A stretch of 56,024 nt of DNA from Candidatus Hydrogenedentota bacterium (lineage in GTDB: Bacteria; Hydrogenedentota; Hydrogenedentia; Hydrogenedentales; CAITNO01). The notes under the pieces are model-generated. The model was not told the origin of the DNA and searched no databases. It saw only the letters and a program-made list of their open reading frames with translations. The translations under genes were made by a program, and so were the position numbers. The stretch covers positions 1 to 56,024 of the forward strand of contig JAAYBR010000075.1 in the NCBI GenBank assembly GCA_012730045.1, in the 5' to 3' direction. Every line of letters begins with the position of its first letter. Positions within the stretch are counted from its first letter, which is position 1. Below are positions 1 to 9,061 of this stretch, in pieces.

Positions 1-29
1 CTTTGCCGCCGCGCTGGAGGATGCGTGTC

Positions 30-1472
30 ATGCAACTGATCTTTGAGAAAAGCCGCCCCGGCCGCCGCGCCCTCACCCTGGACCCTTTGGATGTTCCGAA
101 GGCGGAGCTTCCCGCAGGGTTTTGCAGGGAGACGCCGCCCGCGCTCCCCGAGGTCGGCGAGTTTGACGTCGTTCGGCATTTTACGCACCTGTCGCGCCGC
201 AACTTCGGGCTGGACAGCCATTTCTACCCCCTCGGCTCCTGCACCATGAAATACAACCCCAAGGTTTCGGAGCTGGTCGCCGCCGATCCGGGGTTTGCGG
301 CGCTGCACCCGCACCTGTCCAGTGCGCCGGCCTACTGGGGCGCGTGCCAGGGCGCCCTGGAGCTGGTCCATGATCTGGAGGGCATTCTGGCGGAGGTCGG
401 CGGCATGAAGGCCGGCTGCCTCCAGCCCATGGCCGGGGCGCACGGTGAACTGGCCGGAACGTTGCTCATCGCCGCGTACCACCGCGACCGGGGCAACACG
501 CACAAACGGGTAGTGCTGGTGCCCGACTCCGCCCACGGCACCAACCCGGCGAGCGCCGCCATGGCGGGCTTCGACGTGGTCCAGATTCCCTCCGCCCCCG
601 ACGGGCTGGCGGACCTGGACCGTTTCCGCGAGGCCATGAACGACAATGTGGCGGCGGTCATGCTGACCTGCCCGAACACCCACGGGCTCTTCGAGCCGCA
701 GGTGGCGGAAATCGCCAAAATCGCCCACGCCGTGGACGCCCTCATGTACTACGACGGCGCGAACCTGAACGCCATCGTGGGCAAGTGCCGCCCCGGCGAC
801 CTCGGGTTCGACGTGATGCACTTCAACCTCCACAAGACCTTCGCCACCCCCCATGGCATGGGCGGACCCGGGGCCGGCGCCATCGCCGTCGGGGACCGGC
901 TCCTGCCGTACCTGCCCGGGCCGCGCGTGGAGAAGACGGCGGACGGCTTTGTCCTGTCCCAGCCGCCCAAATCCATCGGGCGCATGGCGCCGTTCTTCGG
1001 CAATTTCCTGATCGCCGTGCGGGCATACGCCTTCCTGCTGCGCTACGGCGGCGACGGGCTCGCCGCCGTGGCGGAGAGCGCCGTGCTGAACGCGAACTAT
1101 GTTCTGGCGCGCCTGCGCGGGGCCTACCACCCCGCGTTTGACGGGTATTGCATGCACGAGTGCGTGTTCTCGGCGGCGGCCCAGGCGGAGAAGGGCGCCC
1201 GCGCCCTGGACATCGCCAAGGCGCTGCTGGAGCGGGGCTGCCACGCCCCGACGGTGTACTTCCCCCTCACGGTGAAAGAGTGCCTGATGATCGAGCCGAC
1301 GGAGACGGAGTCCAAGGAGACGATGGACGCCTTCTGCGACGACATGCTGGACATCGCGCGGATCGCCGAAACAGCCCCGGAGACGCTGAAGGACGCGCCC
1401 CGCGGCCTGCCCGTCACCCGGCTGGACGAGGTGAAGGCCGCCAAGGACCTCAACTGTGCCAGTCTTGCCTGA
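30..1472 (+). CDS. gcvPB: Glycine dehydrogenase (decarboxylating) subunit 2
   Basis: This is the PLP-binding half of a two-subunit P-protein of the glycine cleavage system. It decarboxylates glycine and passes the aminomethyl group to lipoyl-GcvH. The PLP lysine lies in the motif NLHKTFATPHGMGGPGAG (about residue 268), and the family's SHGTNPAS-type stretch appears as AHGTNPASAA. The open frame reaches the window edge, but GGAGG at 16-20 sits nine bases before the ATG at 30, so 30 is preferred over the ATG at 21. The length of about 480 residues is normal for this subunit. gcvPA is expected just upstream, outside the window. The 3' end overlaps a lipoate ligase gene, which fits because GcvH needs lipoate. 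Confidence 0.95.
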   Translation: MQLIFEKSRPGRRALTLDPLDVPKAELPAGFCRETPPALPEVGEFDVVRHFTHLSRRNFGLDSHFYPLGSCTMKYNPKVSELVAADPGFAALHPHLSSAPAYWGACQGALELVHDLEGILAEVGGMKAGCLQPMAGAHGELAGTLLIAAYHRDRGNTHKRVVLVPDSAHGTNPASAAMAGFDVVQIPSAPDGLADLDRFREAMNDNVAAVMLTCPNTHGLFEPQVAEIAKIAHAVDALMYYDGANLNAIVGKCRPGDLGFDVMHFNLHKTFATPHGMGGPGAGAIAVGDRLLPYLPGPRVEKTADGFVLSQPPKSIGRMAPFFGNFLIAVRAYAFLLRYGGDGLAAVAESAVLNANYVLARLRGAYHPAFDGYCMHECVFSAAAQAEKGARALDIAKALLERGCHAPTVYFPLTVKECLMIEPTETESKETMDAFCDDMLDIARIAETAPETLKDAPRGLPVTRLDEVKAAKDLNCASLA

Positions 1473-2208
1473 GACGGGCGCGCTCCGGCTCATCGCATCC
1501 GAAGGCCTGGGGCCGAGGGAGCACCTGGCCCTGGATGAGGCGGTGCTGGACGCCGTGGAGACGGGGGATTCCCCGTCCACCCTGCGGTTGTGGGAGGCGG
1601 ACGTTCCTTTCGTGGTGATGGGGTCCGCGCAGAAAGCCGCGCGCGAGGTGCGTCTGGAGGCCTGCGCGGCGGATGGTGTTCCGGTGCTGCGGCGCTGCAC
1701 CGCCGGGGGGTGTGTGCTCCAGGGGCCGGGAAGCCTCAATTTCAGCCTGGCGGTCCGCTATGACGACTGGCCGGGCACCCGCGACCTGCGTCCATCCTAC
1801 TGCCTCCTCCTGTCGCGGGTCACGGAAGGTTTGAAAGGCCTCGGGCTGGCGGCCTCGCAGGAGGGGGTGTGCGATCTGGCCGTGGGCGGGCTGAAAGTCT
1901 CCGGAAACGCCCAGCGCCGCCGCAAGCACGCCTTTCTCCACCACGGCACACTGCTCTACCGGCCCGACTATGCGGGCATGGCCCGCTACCTCGCCGAACC
2001 CGCGGACCGTCCGGAGTACCGGGGCGGACGCAGCCATGCCGAGTTCGTGGGCGCGGTGAATGCTGATCCGGAACGCCTGCGGGACATGCTGCGCGGCGTC
2101 TTTGGGGCGCGGCCTCCCGCCCAACCGCCCTCCCCGCGCGAAATGGAGGCCATGCACCGTCTGGTGGGGGAGAAATACCTGCTGGATGCCTGGAATCTCC
2201 GGCAGTAG
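1456..2208 (+). CDS. Lipoate-protein ligase A family protein
   Basis: A 250-residue member of the biotin/lipoate A/B ligase family, which attaches lipoate or octanoate to carrier proteins such as GcvH. It has the family's substrate loop in the form RRCTAGGCVLQGPGSLNFSL and the later KVSGNAQRRRK segment with the catalytic-type lysine, followed by HHGTLL. The GTG start lies inside the end of gcvPB (17-nt overlap), so the two are probably translated together. This context points to lipoylation of the glycine cleavage H-protein. Whether it is a ligase (LplA) or an octanoyltransferase (LipM-like) cannot be told from the motifs alone. Confidence 0.85.
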   Translation: MPVLPETGALRLIASEGLGPREHLALDEAVLDAVETGDSPSTLRLWEADVPFVVMGSAQKAAREVRLEACAADGVPVLRRCTAGGCVLQGPGSLNFSLAVRYDDWPGTRDLRPSYCLLLSRVTEGLKGLGLAASQEGVCDLAVGGLKVSGNAQRRRKHAFLHHGTLLYRPDYAGMARYLAEPADRPEYRGGRSHAEFVGAVNADPERLRDMLRGVFGARPPAQPPSPREMEAMHRLVGEKYLLDAWNLRQ

Positions 2209-2234
2209 GCCGGGAAACGCCGCCGCGTTCCTCT

Positions 2235-2242
2235 GGTATACT
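2235..2242 (+). promoter_or_regulatory. Extended -10 promoter of the PKD lipoprotein gene
   Basis: TGG followed by TATACT at 2237-2242 makes an extended -10 element (TGnTATACT). It lies 41 bases before the ATG at 2284, which has its own ribosome site (AAGGGA). No good -35 hexamer is present, as is usual for extended -10 promoters. It is the only AT-rich patch in the gap. Confidence 0.5.
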
Positions 2243-2283
2243 GGAAAAGGACCACAACGGCCCCGGCGGGCGAAGGGATCGGC

Positions 2284-4323
2284 ATGGCAGGACGGTTTGC
2301 ATGGGTGATGGCGGTCGGGGCGGCTGCATTGCTGGGCGGGTGCAGTCTGGGCCGTCCGGTGCCGGGATTCACCTTTTCCCCCGAGAGCGGCGCCGCGCCG
2401 CTGTCGGTGCAGTTCACCAACACCTCCACCGGCGGCGGGCCCTTCGCCGTGGCATGGTCCTGGGATTTCGGTGACGGTTCCCCGGCGGACACGGCGGAAA
2501 GCCCCGTCCATGTGTACGCGGCCCCGGGGGAATACTCCGTCACCCTGACCATGAAGACTTGGCGCGGGGACCGTTCCACAGTGGGTGGGCCGGTGTCGGT
2601 GGGGACGGCTCCGGATTCAGTCCCGGTCTTTACCGTGGATTTCTCCGTCTCCCCGACGGTGGGCGCCGCCCCTCTGGCGACGCAATTTGCCAATAAGACC
2701 GTGTTCTCCGGAAAATGCGATGCCATCTGGTCGTGGGACTTCGGGGACGGGTCCGCCCTGTCCGCCGAGGTGTCGCCCGCCCATGTCTACGCCACACCAG
2801 GCACCTTTACGGTCCGGCTGACGGCGCAGGTGGGGCCGGCTGTGCAGACGAAGGAAAAGGCGGGATATGTGGTGGTGACGGAGACACCCGATCCGGGCGC
2901 CGGGCCCGTGCTGGAGCGGACGGTGTCGCCGACGGCCTACACCCCCGGCGCGGCGGTGACGGTCACGCTGCGAATTCTCTACACGGGCACCGGGGAAATC
3001 ACGGCGCTGGGCATTCAGGAGACCCTGCCCGACGGCTGGACCTATGCCGGCTTCTCCGGGGGCGGCGCGCCGCCGGTGTCTCAGCAGACAGAGGGCGGCG
3101 GCACCCTGGACTTTGCCTATATCACGGTTCCCGGATTCCCCGCGGCGTTTTCCTATCTTGCCCTGCCCCCGGTATCGGCTTCCGGCACGGCTCTCTTCAC
3201 CGGGCAGGTGCTTTATCGGACCTCTGGCGGCGAGCAGGTATCGCAGCCCTGTGTGACCGACATGCCCCCTGCGGGCGGCGGCGAAGGGGAGGGCGAAGGC
3301 GAAGGCGAGGGTGAAGGGGAAGGAGAACCGGCCCTGACTCAGGTCCCCGATCTTCTGGATCGTCCCGTGGAGGAGGTGGCGGGGCTTCTGGCCGACAGCG
3401 GGCTTGTGCAGGGGGGAATCACCGCGGTGTGGTCGGAGACTGTGGACATCGGACGCATCGTGGCGCAGGATCCTGCGGCGGGGGAGATGGTACCGGTGGG
3501 CTCGGCGGTGGCGGTGAGCCTTTCGGAATATGCGCAAGCAACGCTGCTTCACCTGTCGCGGTCCAGTGAGGCGACTGCGGGATATGTGCAGGGCGGTCAG
3601 GCAAGCGTCACAGTGACGCTGGACCGTACGGGGGCCAAGCCTGTATCCCAGCTCGATGTTTCGGAAACCCTGCCCGCCGGATGGACCTATGCCGGATGGT
3701 TGGACGGGGAGCCGCCCGACAGCGCCCCCCTGCCGGGGGACACCGCCTCCCTCGCCTTTTCCTGGGAGGCCCCGCAAATGTTTCCCCTGACCTTTTCCTA
3801 CCTCCTGAACGTTCCCGCCGACGCGGCCGGAACCGCGCAACTGTCCGGAAAGGCGCTCTATGAGGCGGGCAACGGGATGCTGGAGTCAAACACCGAAACC
3901 ACGCTCCTTTTTCCGCCGGGCACCGGCGGGCTGGTGCTGGACCGGACCATTGGCGGTGAGGGCGTGTGGCGGCAGGGAGAGCCCGTGGAGGTCACCCTGA
4001 GTATTTCCGCAGTGGGAGGGTTCACCGGGACGGTCACCGCGTTTGGACTGGAGGAGGCGCTTCCCGAAGGATGGGTCTTTGACGGTGTGGTCTCCTCGCC
4101 CACGGCGCCGGCCGGCGCCGGGGTTCCGGAAGGCGCCTCTACCCTTGGCATCCTTTGGATTACCCCGCCCCCCCTTCCGGTCACAGTGGTCTACCGCCTG
4201 ATTCCGGGCGGGGACAGCCCGGTGGCCTGTTTGCAGGGGGACGCCATCTATCGCGTAGGGAGCGGCGGTGAGCAGCGCAGCAACACGGAGGTGAGCTGCC
4301 TGCCGGAGGGTCTTGCCCCGTGA
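2284..4323 (+). CDS. Surface lipoprotein with two PKD domains, (Gly-Glu)n linker, PASTA domain and three DUF11-like repeats
   Basis: A 679-residue predicted lipoprotein: a hydrophobic N-terminus ends in the lipobox LLGGC with Cys20 as the acylation site. Two PKD domains follow (about residues 25-95 and 115-185), each with the hallmark WSWDFGDGS. Next is an Ig-like or DUF11-like repeat (210-320), a low-complexity Gly-Glu linker (about 328-347), a PASTA-like domain (VPDLLDRPVEEV to VGSAVAVSLSE, about 350-415) and two more copies of the repeat (415-525, 545-660). Each repeat carries an LPEGW or LPDGW type motif. It probably acts at the outer surface in adhesion or polymer binding. Its function is unknown, and it ends one base before a convergent gene. 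Confidence 0.8.
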   Translation: MAGRFAWVMAVGAAALLGGCSLGRPVPGFTFSPESGAAPLSVQFTNTSTGGGPFAVAWSWDFGDGSPADTAESPVHVYAAPGEYSVTLTMKTWRGDRSTVGGPVSVGTAPDSVPVFTVDFSVSPTVGAAPLATQFANKTVFSGKCDAIWSWDFGDGSALSAEVSPAHVYATPGTFTVRLTAQVGPAVQTKEKAGYVVVTETPDPGAGPVLERTVSPTAYTPGAAVTVTLRILYTGTGEITALGIQETLPDGWTYAGFSGGGAPPVSQQTEGGGTLDFAYITVPGFPAAFSYLALPPVSASGTALFTGQVLYRTSGGEQVSQPCVTDMPPAGGGEGEGEGEGEGEGEGEPALTQVPDLLDRPVEEVAGLLADSGLVQGGITAVWSETVDIGRIVAQDPAAGEMVPVGSAVAVSLSEYAQATLLHLSRSSEATAGYVQGGQASVTVTLDRTGAKPVSQLDVSETLPAGWTYAGWLDGEPPDSAPLPGDTASLAFSWEAPQMFPLTFSYLLNVPADAAGTAQLSGKALYEAGNGMLESNTETTLLFPPGTGGLVLDRTIGGEGVWRQGEPVEVTLSISAVGGFTGTVTAFGLEEALPEGWVFDGVVSSPTAPAGAGVPEGASTLGILWITPPPLPVTVVYRLIPGGDSPVACLQGDAIYRVGSGGEQRSNTEVSCLPEGLAP

Positions 4324-4324
4324 C

Positions 4325-4966
4325 TTACCTGCGGGGCGGGGCTTCGCCGCAGGGGCCGGGAGGGGCGGCGCGCAGGGGCGTGTTCCGCCGCTGCTCCTCC
4401 GAGGTGACCCCGATGACCATGTCCAGCGTTCCGTCCTCGCTGAGGCCGTAGTTCATTCCCCCCACAGGCAGGGATTCGACGGCTCCGCGCAGGGTACGGC
4501 CCCGGTCGGTCAGGTAATGCACCCGCTGGTTCCCCGACCCGGCCAGGGGGTGGGTCTGCGGGAGGTCGCACCGGTAGGGGCCGTCCACCAGAATGTCCAC
4601 AAGGCGCAGGAGTTTTGCCGTCTCCTCGCGCGGTTCCAGTTCTCCGAGCAGATAGCCGGTATACAGGAGCGCGTTCCAGTCGGGCCGGGTCTCCCGAAGC
4701 GCCTCCAGCAGCCCGGCGAGGGGTTCCGCCTGGTCGAAGGGCTCGCCGCCCGAGACGGTCACCCCCGAGAGCGGCGCCTCGATCCGCAGAATGCGCTCCG
4801 CCAGCACCGGAACAGGCACCTCCCGTCCCGCGCTGGCGGGCTGCATTTCGGGGCTGATGCAGCCGGGACAATTCCTCCCGCACCCGGCCACCCAGAGCAC
4901 GAGGCGGTTCCCGGGGCCCAGTGCGGTCACGGGCCAGGACAGGGCGAAGAGCCGCAGGGAGCTCAT
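4325..4966 (-). CDS. NrdG-like radical SAM 4Fe-4S protein
   Basis: A 213-residue single-domain radical SAM protein of the type annotated as anaerobic ribonucleotide reductase activase. The cluster-binding motif CGRNCPGC (Cys29, Cys33, Cys36) has the CxxxCxxC spacing, and VSGGEPF (71-77) is the SAM-binding GGE element. No class III reductase (nrdD) is nearby. Instead the ATG overlaps the stop of an AAA+ ATPase gene by 4 nt, so the two are translationally coupled. A function with that ATPase rather than in nucleotide reduction is therefore likely. This is inference. Confidence 0.8.
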   Translation of the reverse strand: MSSLRLFALSWPVTALGPGNRLVLWVAGCGRNCPGCISPEMQPASAGREVPVPVLAERILRIEAPLSGVTVSGGEPFDQAEPLAGLLEALRETRPDWNALLYTGYLLGELEPREETAKLLRLVDILVDGPYRCDLPQTHPLAGSGNQRVHYLTDRGRTLRGAVESLPVGGMNYGLSEDGTLDMVIGVTSEEQRRNTPLRAAPPGPCGEAPPRR

Positions 4967-6966
4967 GGATCCTCCACCCGCACCACAAGCTCCACGCGCG
5001 TGCCCGTCTCCTCGCCGTGGACCAAAAGGTCCAGCACGCGCACCCGCCTGCCCATCTCCACGTTGTTGTCAAAGAGATACCGGCTGAGGGGGTTGATCAG
5101 CGTGGCGTCCACGGCGTTGCGGATGCCGCGCCCGCCGTGGTGGAGCTGTTCCCGCGCAAGGGCCACCAGCTTCTCCCGCGCCGGCGGATCCAGTACCACC
5201 GGGGTCTTGCGCGTTTCCCGCGTGGCCTTGTCGAGCTTCGACAGGAGCAGGTCCACGATCTGCTCGTCCAGCGGCGGCTTGATGAAGTCGAAGACGACGA
5301 AGTTGTCGCCGAACCGGTTCAGGATTTCCGGACGGCCCAGGGTGAAGTTGAAGTGGTCCCGGATGGCGTCCAGCACGACCCCGCGCATTTGCGGATAGGG
5401 CATCTCCGGAGTGACCAGAACTTTCGACCCTGTCTCCTCGGTCCGCGCCACGGTGCCGAGGTTGCTGGTGAAGATGATGATGCACTCGGAGAAGTAGACC
5501 GTGTCCCCCTTGCTGTCCGTGATCCGTCCGTCGTCGAGGATTTGGAGGAACTTGTCAAAGATGCTCGGATGCGCCTTCTCAATCTCGTCGAACAAAAGGA
5601 CGGAGAAGGGGTTCTTCTTGACGGCGTTGGTGAGCTGTCCGCCCTCCTCGTAGCCGATGTAGCCGGGGGGCGCGCCGAGGAGCCGCTGGTCCGCCTGCTG
5701 CACGGAATACTCGCTCATGTCGAAGCGGATCAGGCGCTCCTCGCGCCCGAAAAGCAGCTCGGCGAGCGCCTTGGCCATTTCCGTCTTGCCGACGCCCGTC
5801 GGCCCCGCGAAGAAGAGCACGCCGCGCGGGCGGTTCGTGCGCTTGGTGTCGCCCGCCGCGATGCCGATCTTGGCGCGCTTCACGATGTCCAGCACCCGGG
5901 CCACCGCCGCCTCCTGTCCCTTGATGCGCCCGCGCACGAAGTCCTCCGCGTTGCTCAGGCGCTTCGGGTCCATCTGGTCCCACTCGCTCACGGTCACACC
6001 GTACTTGTACATCTCCGAGATGCGCCGGACATTGGAAACGCCGGTGAGCTCGTCCACCACGGGGATGCGCTCGCGCATGGAGAGGCTGAGCAGGCTGCGC
6101 ATTTCATAGTTCGACAGCCCCTCGGTGAAGTCCACGAAATCCGACACCACCGCCGTCGGCGCCGCGGGGGCGCTGTCGCCGCGCGGCGCGCCGTAGAAGT
6201 ACCGGTAGTAGCGCGTGATGAAGCGGGCGCGCTCGTCCCGGTCCGGCGGCTCGACATGGATCGAACGCGCGCGCGGGTTGTTGAGGTAGAGGAACGCGGG
6301 CAGGTCGTTCAGCTTTTCGCAGATGAGGATGAGCAGGTTGTTCCACCGGCCCTTCTCGCGCACCACCTCGCGGGAGGCCAGGCTCGCCTTGAGCATGCGC
6401 GTGAGCAGCATGCGCTCGTCGCGCGGCATGCGGTCCGGCGTGGAGGTGAGGCGGGACGCGAAATCCACGATGAACGCGCAGGGCACCTGCGGGTTCTGCA
6501 GCGCGATGCCGATGCGGTGGATGACGGTGTCCCAGTCCACGGGACGGGGACGGATGCCCCGGACGCGGTCCGCCATGCGCGCCGCGGCGCCCTTCTGGTC
6601 CGGTGTGCCCAAAGAGCGGCCCGCCTCCAGCTGCGGGTGCCGGTCGGCCTGCTCTTCCGGGTCCGCGCAGGCTCCTGTGCCGCGGAGCACCTTGTCGAAA
6701 AGGGCCTCCATCTCCGGGGTTAGAAAGGAGAGGTCTTCCAGCGGGTCGGCCCAGCCCACGATCTCGTACTTCAGCCCCATGAGCCAGCGGCGCAGGAATC
6801 CGGGCAGGTCGCTCTCCGACCAGCGGGGCTCCTCCTCCCCCTCGCCCTGCACGGGGAAGGAGACCAGGTCGTAGGTGTTTCCGTAGAGGAAGAGGACGTT
6901 TTTAATGCTGCTGAAGCGGGCCAGCTCGCGCAGCCAGCGCTGGGATTCCTCGTTGATGACGATCAT
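4963..6966 (-). CDS. Clp/HSP100-like AAA+ ATPase with a degenerate first ATPase domain
   Basis: A protein of about 667 residues. The C-terminal half is a ClpA/ClpB D2-like AAA+ module: Walker A GPTGVGKT (about 385-392), Walker B LLFDEIEKAHPS (about 454-465), sensor 1 FTSNLG, arginine-finger region GRPEILNRFG (about 542) and the GGRGIRN small-domain motif. The N-terminal half (about 1-310) looks like an AAA fold too: YGN at the P-loop position, FIVDFASR at Walker B and ICEKLNDLP at sensor 1. It lacks a Walker A lysine. I chose the ATG at 6966 because GGAG lies nine bases upstream; a GTG at 6993 is possible. There are no ClpP-binding or N-domain repeats. It is coupled to the radical SAM gene downstream. 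Confidence 0.8.
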   Translation of the reverse strand: MIVINEESQRWLRELARFSSIKNVLFLYGNTYDLVSFPVQGEGEEEPRWSESDLPGFLRRWLMGLKYEIVGWADPLEDLSFLTPEMEALFDKVLRGTGACADPEEQADRHPQLEAGRSLGTPDQKGAAARMADRVRGIRPRPVDWDTVIHRIGIALQNPQVPCAFIVDFASRLTSTPDRMPRDERMLLTRMLKASLASREVVREKGRWNNLLILICEKLNDLPAFLYLNNPRARSIHVEPPDRDERARFITRYYRYFYGAPRGDSAPAAPTAVVSDFVDFTEGLSNYEMRSLLSLSMRERIPVVDELTGVSNVRRISEMYKYGVTVSEWDQMDPKRLSNAEDFVRGRIKGQEAAVARVLDIVKRAKIGIAAGDTKRTNRPRGVLFFAGPTGVGKTEMAKALAELLFGREERLIRFDMSEYSVQQADQRLLGAPPGYIGYEEGGQLTNAVKKNPFSVLLFDEIEKAHPSIFDKFLQILDDGRITDSKGDTVYFSECIIIFTSNLGTVARTEETGSKVLVTPEMPYPQMRGVVLDAIRDHFNFTLGRPEILNRFGDNFVVFDFIKPPLDEQIVDLLLSKLDKATRETRKTPVVLDPPAREKLVALAREQLHHGGRGIRNAVDATLINPLSRYLFDNNVEMGRRVRVLDLLVHGEETGTRVELVVRVEDP

Positions 6967-7001
6967 GCGGCGGTGCTCCCCGGTTGTCGGCACACCCCGG
7001 C

Positions 7002-7030
7002 ATTCTAGCCCCGCGCCGCGCGGTTTTCCA
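7002..7030 (-). promoter_or_regulatory. Possible promoter of the AAA+/radical SAM pair
   Basis: On the minus strand TGGAAA is followed after 17 bases by TAGAAT, ending 35 bases before the ATG at 6966. The -10 is good and the -35 weak. dapF stops just upstream at 7043, so this would give the pair its own transcription. Confidence 0.4.
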
Positions 7031-7042
7031 CTCCGCCGCCGG

Positions 7043-7888
7043 TCAGTCGCCTCCCGGCCACTCCCCGGAGTAGGCCTCCGTGGCCGGCCCCTCCTGGTAG
7101 ACGCAGCCGTCCTCCGCCCACTCGATGCCCAGCGTGCCGTAGACCAGATGGACGTTGACGCGCCGGTTTACCCGGTCCGTGATCATGGCGGCAAGGGCGG
7201 AGCCGCAGGAGCCGCTGCCGCTGGCCATGGTGATGCCGCTGCCGCGCTCCCAGATGCGCATGACCATGTTGTCCCGGTCCACCACGTTCACGAACTCCAC
7301 GTTGGTCCGCTTCGGGAAGGCCGGGTGGTTCTCGATCCGGGGGCCGATGTCCACCAGGTTCACCGCAGCCGCGTCGTCCACGAACACCACGGCGTGAGGG
7401 TTGCCGATGTTGGCGCAGGTGACGCGGAAGACCCGGCCGTCGTCCACCGTCAGCGGCTCCTCGCGCACCTCGCCCGCCGGGCCGGTCATCGGTATGTCGG
7501 CGCGCTCAAACCTGGGGCGGCCCATGTTGGAGCGCACGGTCAGCACCTTGCCGCCGTCCACGGCGAGGGTCACCCGGTTGGGGCCCGCCAGGGTCTCGAT
7601 GGTGAACTCGGTGTCGCGGGTCATGCCTCGCTCATAGACATACTTCGCGAAACAGCGGATGCCGTTGCCGCAGGTCTCCGCCTCGCTGCCGTCCGCGTTG
7701 AAGATGCGCATCTTGAAGGGGTGGGCGTCGCCGGGAAGCACGAGGATGATCCCATCGGAGCCCGCGCCGAGATGGCGGTGGCTCATGGCGCGGGAGAGCG
7801 CCGCCGGGTCGGCCACGGGGTGTTTCGCCGCGTCAATGAACAGGTAGTCGTTGCCCAGACCGTGCAGTTTCGTGAAGGGGATGCCCAT
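7043..7888 (-). CDS. dapF: Diaminopimelate epimerase
   Basis: Interconverts LL- and meso-diaminopimelate for lysine and peptidoglycan synthesis by a two-cysteine mechanism. Both catalytic cysteines are present: Cys73 in ETCGNGIRC and Cys228 in SGSGSCGSA. The open frame extends upstream, but the true start is the ATG at 7888 (MGIPFTKLHGLGNDY, the standard N-terminus), with GAGG nine bases before it. The product has 281 residues, typical of DapF. It follows ddl by 11 bases, giving a small wall-precursor operon (ddl-dapF). Confidence 0.96.
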   Translation of the reverse strand: MGIPFTKLHGLGNDYLFIDAAKHPVADPAALSRAMSHRHLGAGSDGIILVLPGDAHPFKMRIFNADGSEAETCGNGIRCFAKYVYERGMTRDTEFTIETLAGPNRVTLAVDGGKVLTVRSNMGRPRFERADIPMTGPAGEVREEPLTVDDGRVFRVTCANIGNPHAVVFVDDAAAVNLVDIGPRIENHPAFPKRTNVEFVNVVDRDNMVMRIWERGSGITMASGSGSCGSALAAMITDRVNRRVNVHLVYGTLGIEWAEDGCVYQEGPATEAYSGEWPGGD

Positions 7889-7899
7889 GACATGTTTCC

Positions 7900-8910
7900 T
7901 CAGGAGTTCTTGCCCAATTCTACCGCCGCCCGCACGAACAGGTCCATGAGCCGGTCGTAGGAAATGCCTGCCGCGGCCGCCGCCTGCGGGAACAGGGAGG
8001 TCTCCGTCAGCCCGGGGACCGTGTTGACCTCCAGCCAGACGGGGCCGTCCGGCCCGAGGATGAAGTCGCTGCGGCTCCAAAGGCGGCAGCCCAGCGCCTC
8101 ATGCGCCCCCACCGCCGCCGCGCGCACCGTCTCCGCGAGGGGCTCCGGGATCGGCGCGGGGGTGATCTCCTCGCTGGCCCCCGGCGTGTACTTCGCCTCG
8201 TAGTCGAAATACGCGGAGGTCTTTGGACGGATTTCCGTGATGGGAAGAGCGCGGGGCCGCGCGCCAGGTTCGACGTCCAGAACGGCGCAGGTGAGTTCGG
8301 TGCCCGGGACAAACGCCTCGGCCATGAGCCTCCCCTCGACGGCCAGGACCCTCTCAATGTCGTCGGCCAGGGTGTCCCCGGCGCGGCAAATGGCCATACC
8401 GCAGCTCGACCCCTGGTTGGGGGCCTTGATGACGCAGGGAACGCCGATCTCGTCGCGGATTCGGGCAGTCACCGCCTCGGGACAGGCGCGCCATTCGGCC
8501 AGGGTCACGACTGCCTGCGGGGCCACGCGGATGCCGGCCGCCTCCACCACCGTCTTGGCACGGATCTTATCCATGCACAGGCCGCTGGCGGCGCTGCCGC
8601 TGGTGGTGTAGGGCAGTCCCAGCAGTTCGAGGAGCCCCTGCATGCGGCCATCCTCGCCCGCGCCCCCGTGGAGTGCCACGAACACGCAGTCGGGCCGCTC
8701 CTCCGCCAGGCGGGACACGGCCTGCGGCAGGGGCACGGGCGCCGACTCCCCGAAGGACCAGCCGCCGTCCTTGCCGATCGTCACAGGCAGGACCTCGTGG
8801 CCCATGCGCCGCAGCGCGGCCGCCGCACCCGCGCCGGAGCGCAGGGAAACCTCGTGTTCAAGGCTTTCGCCGCCCATCAGGACGGCCACCCGAAAATGCG
8901 TGCTGTTCAT
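7900..8910 (-). CDS. ddl: D-alanine--D-alanine ligase
   Basis: ATP-grasp enzyme that joins two D-alanines for the peptidoglycan stem peptide. Visible signatures include the N-terminal VLMGGESLEHEVSLRSG, LPYTTSGSAASGLCMDK in the ATP-binding region, IKAPNQGSSCGM and the C-terminal LEVNTVPGLTETSLFPQAA. Its 336 residues are normal for the family. It lies 11 bases before dapF, so they are likely cotranscribed. A TACAAT hexamer at about 9003-9008 on the minus strand could be its -10 element. Nothing in the sequence suggests D-Ala-D-Lac specificity, but this was not tested. Confidence 0.95.
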   Translation of the reverse strand: MNSTHFRVAVLMGGESLEHEVSLRSGAGAAAALRRMGHEVLPVTIGKDGGWSFGESAPVPLPQAVSRLAEERPDCVFVALHGGAGEDGRMQGLLELLGLPYTTSGSAASGLCMDKIRAKTVVEAAGIRVAPQAVVTLAEWRACPEAVTARIRDEIGVPCVIKAPNQGSSCGMAICRAGDTLADDIERVLAVEGRLMAEAFVPGTELTCAVLDVEPGARPRALPITEIRPKTSAYFDYEAKYTPGASEEITPAPIPEPLAETVRAAAVGAHEALGCRLWSRSDFILGPDGPVWLEVNTVPGLTETSLFPQAAAAAGISYDRLMDLFVRAAVELGKNS

Positions 8911-9061
8911 CGTCTTAAACCGTTCATGCCCTTGGCGGGGGCAGGGGAGGGTTGAGGGAACGCGGGGGCGGGACGCCGTCGAAACGCCCCCGCACCGCCC
9001 CTATTGTAGTGCATGGGGGGATGGATACGGCAAGTCCCGGGAAAGTTCCCTCGTCGAAGGG

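Noticed and set aside
3283-3327. Tandem repeat that might be read as a CRISPR or satellite
   Set aside because: It is the in-frame codon repeat for the Gly-Glu linker of the lipoprotein. There are no spacers.
7889-8080. N-terminal extension of dapF
   Set aside because: The extra 64 residues are antisense-like low complexity and overlap ddl in another frame. The ATG at 7888 has its own ribosome site and begins the conserved N-terminus.
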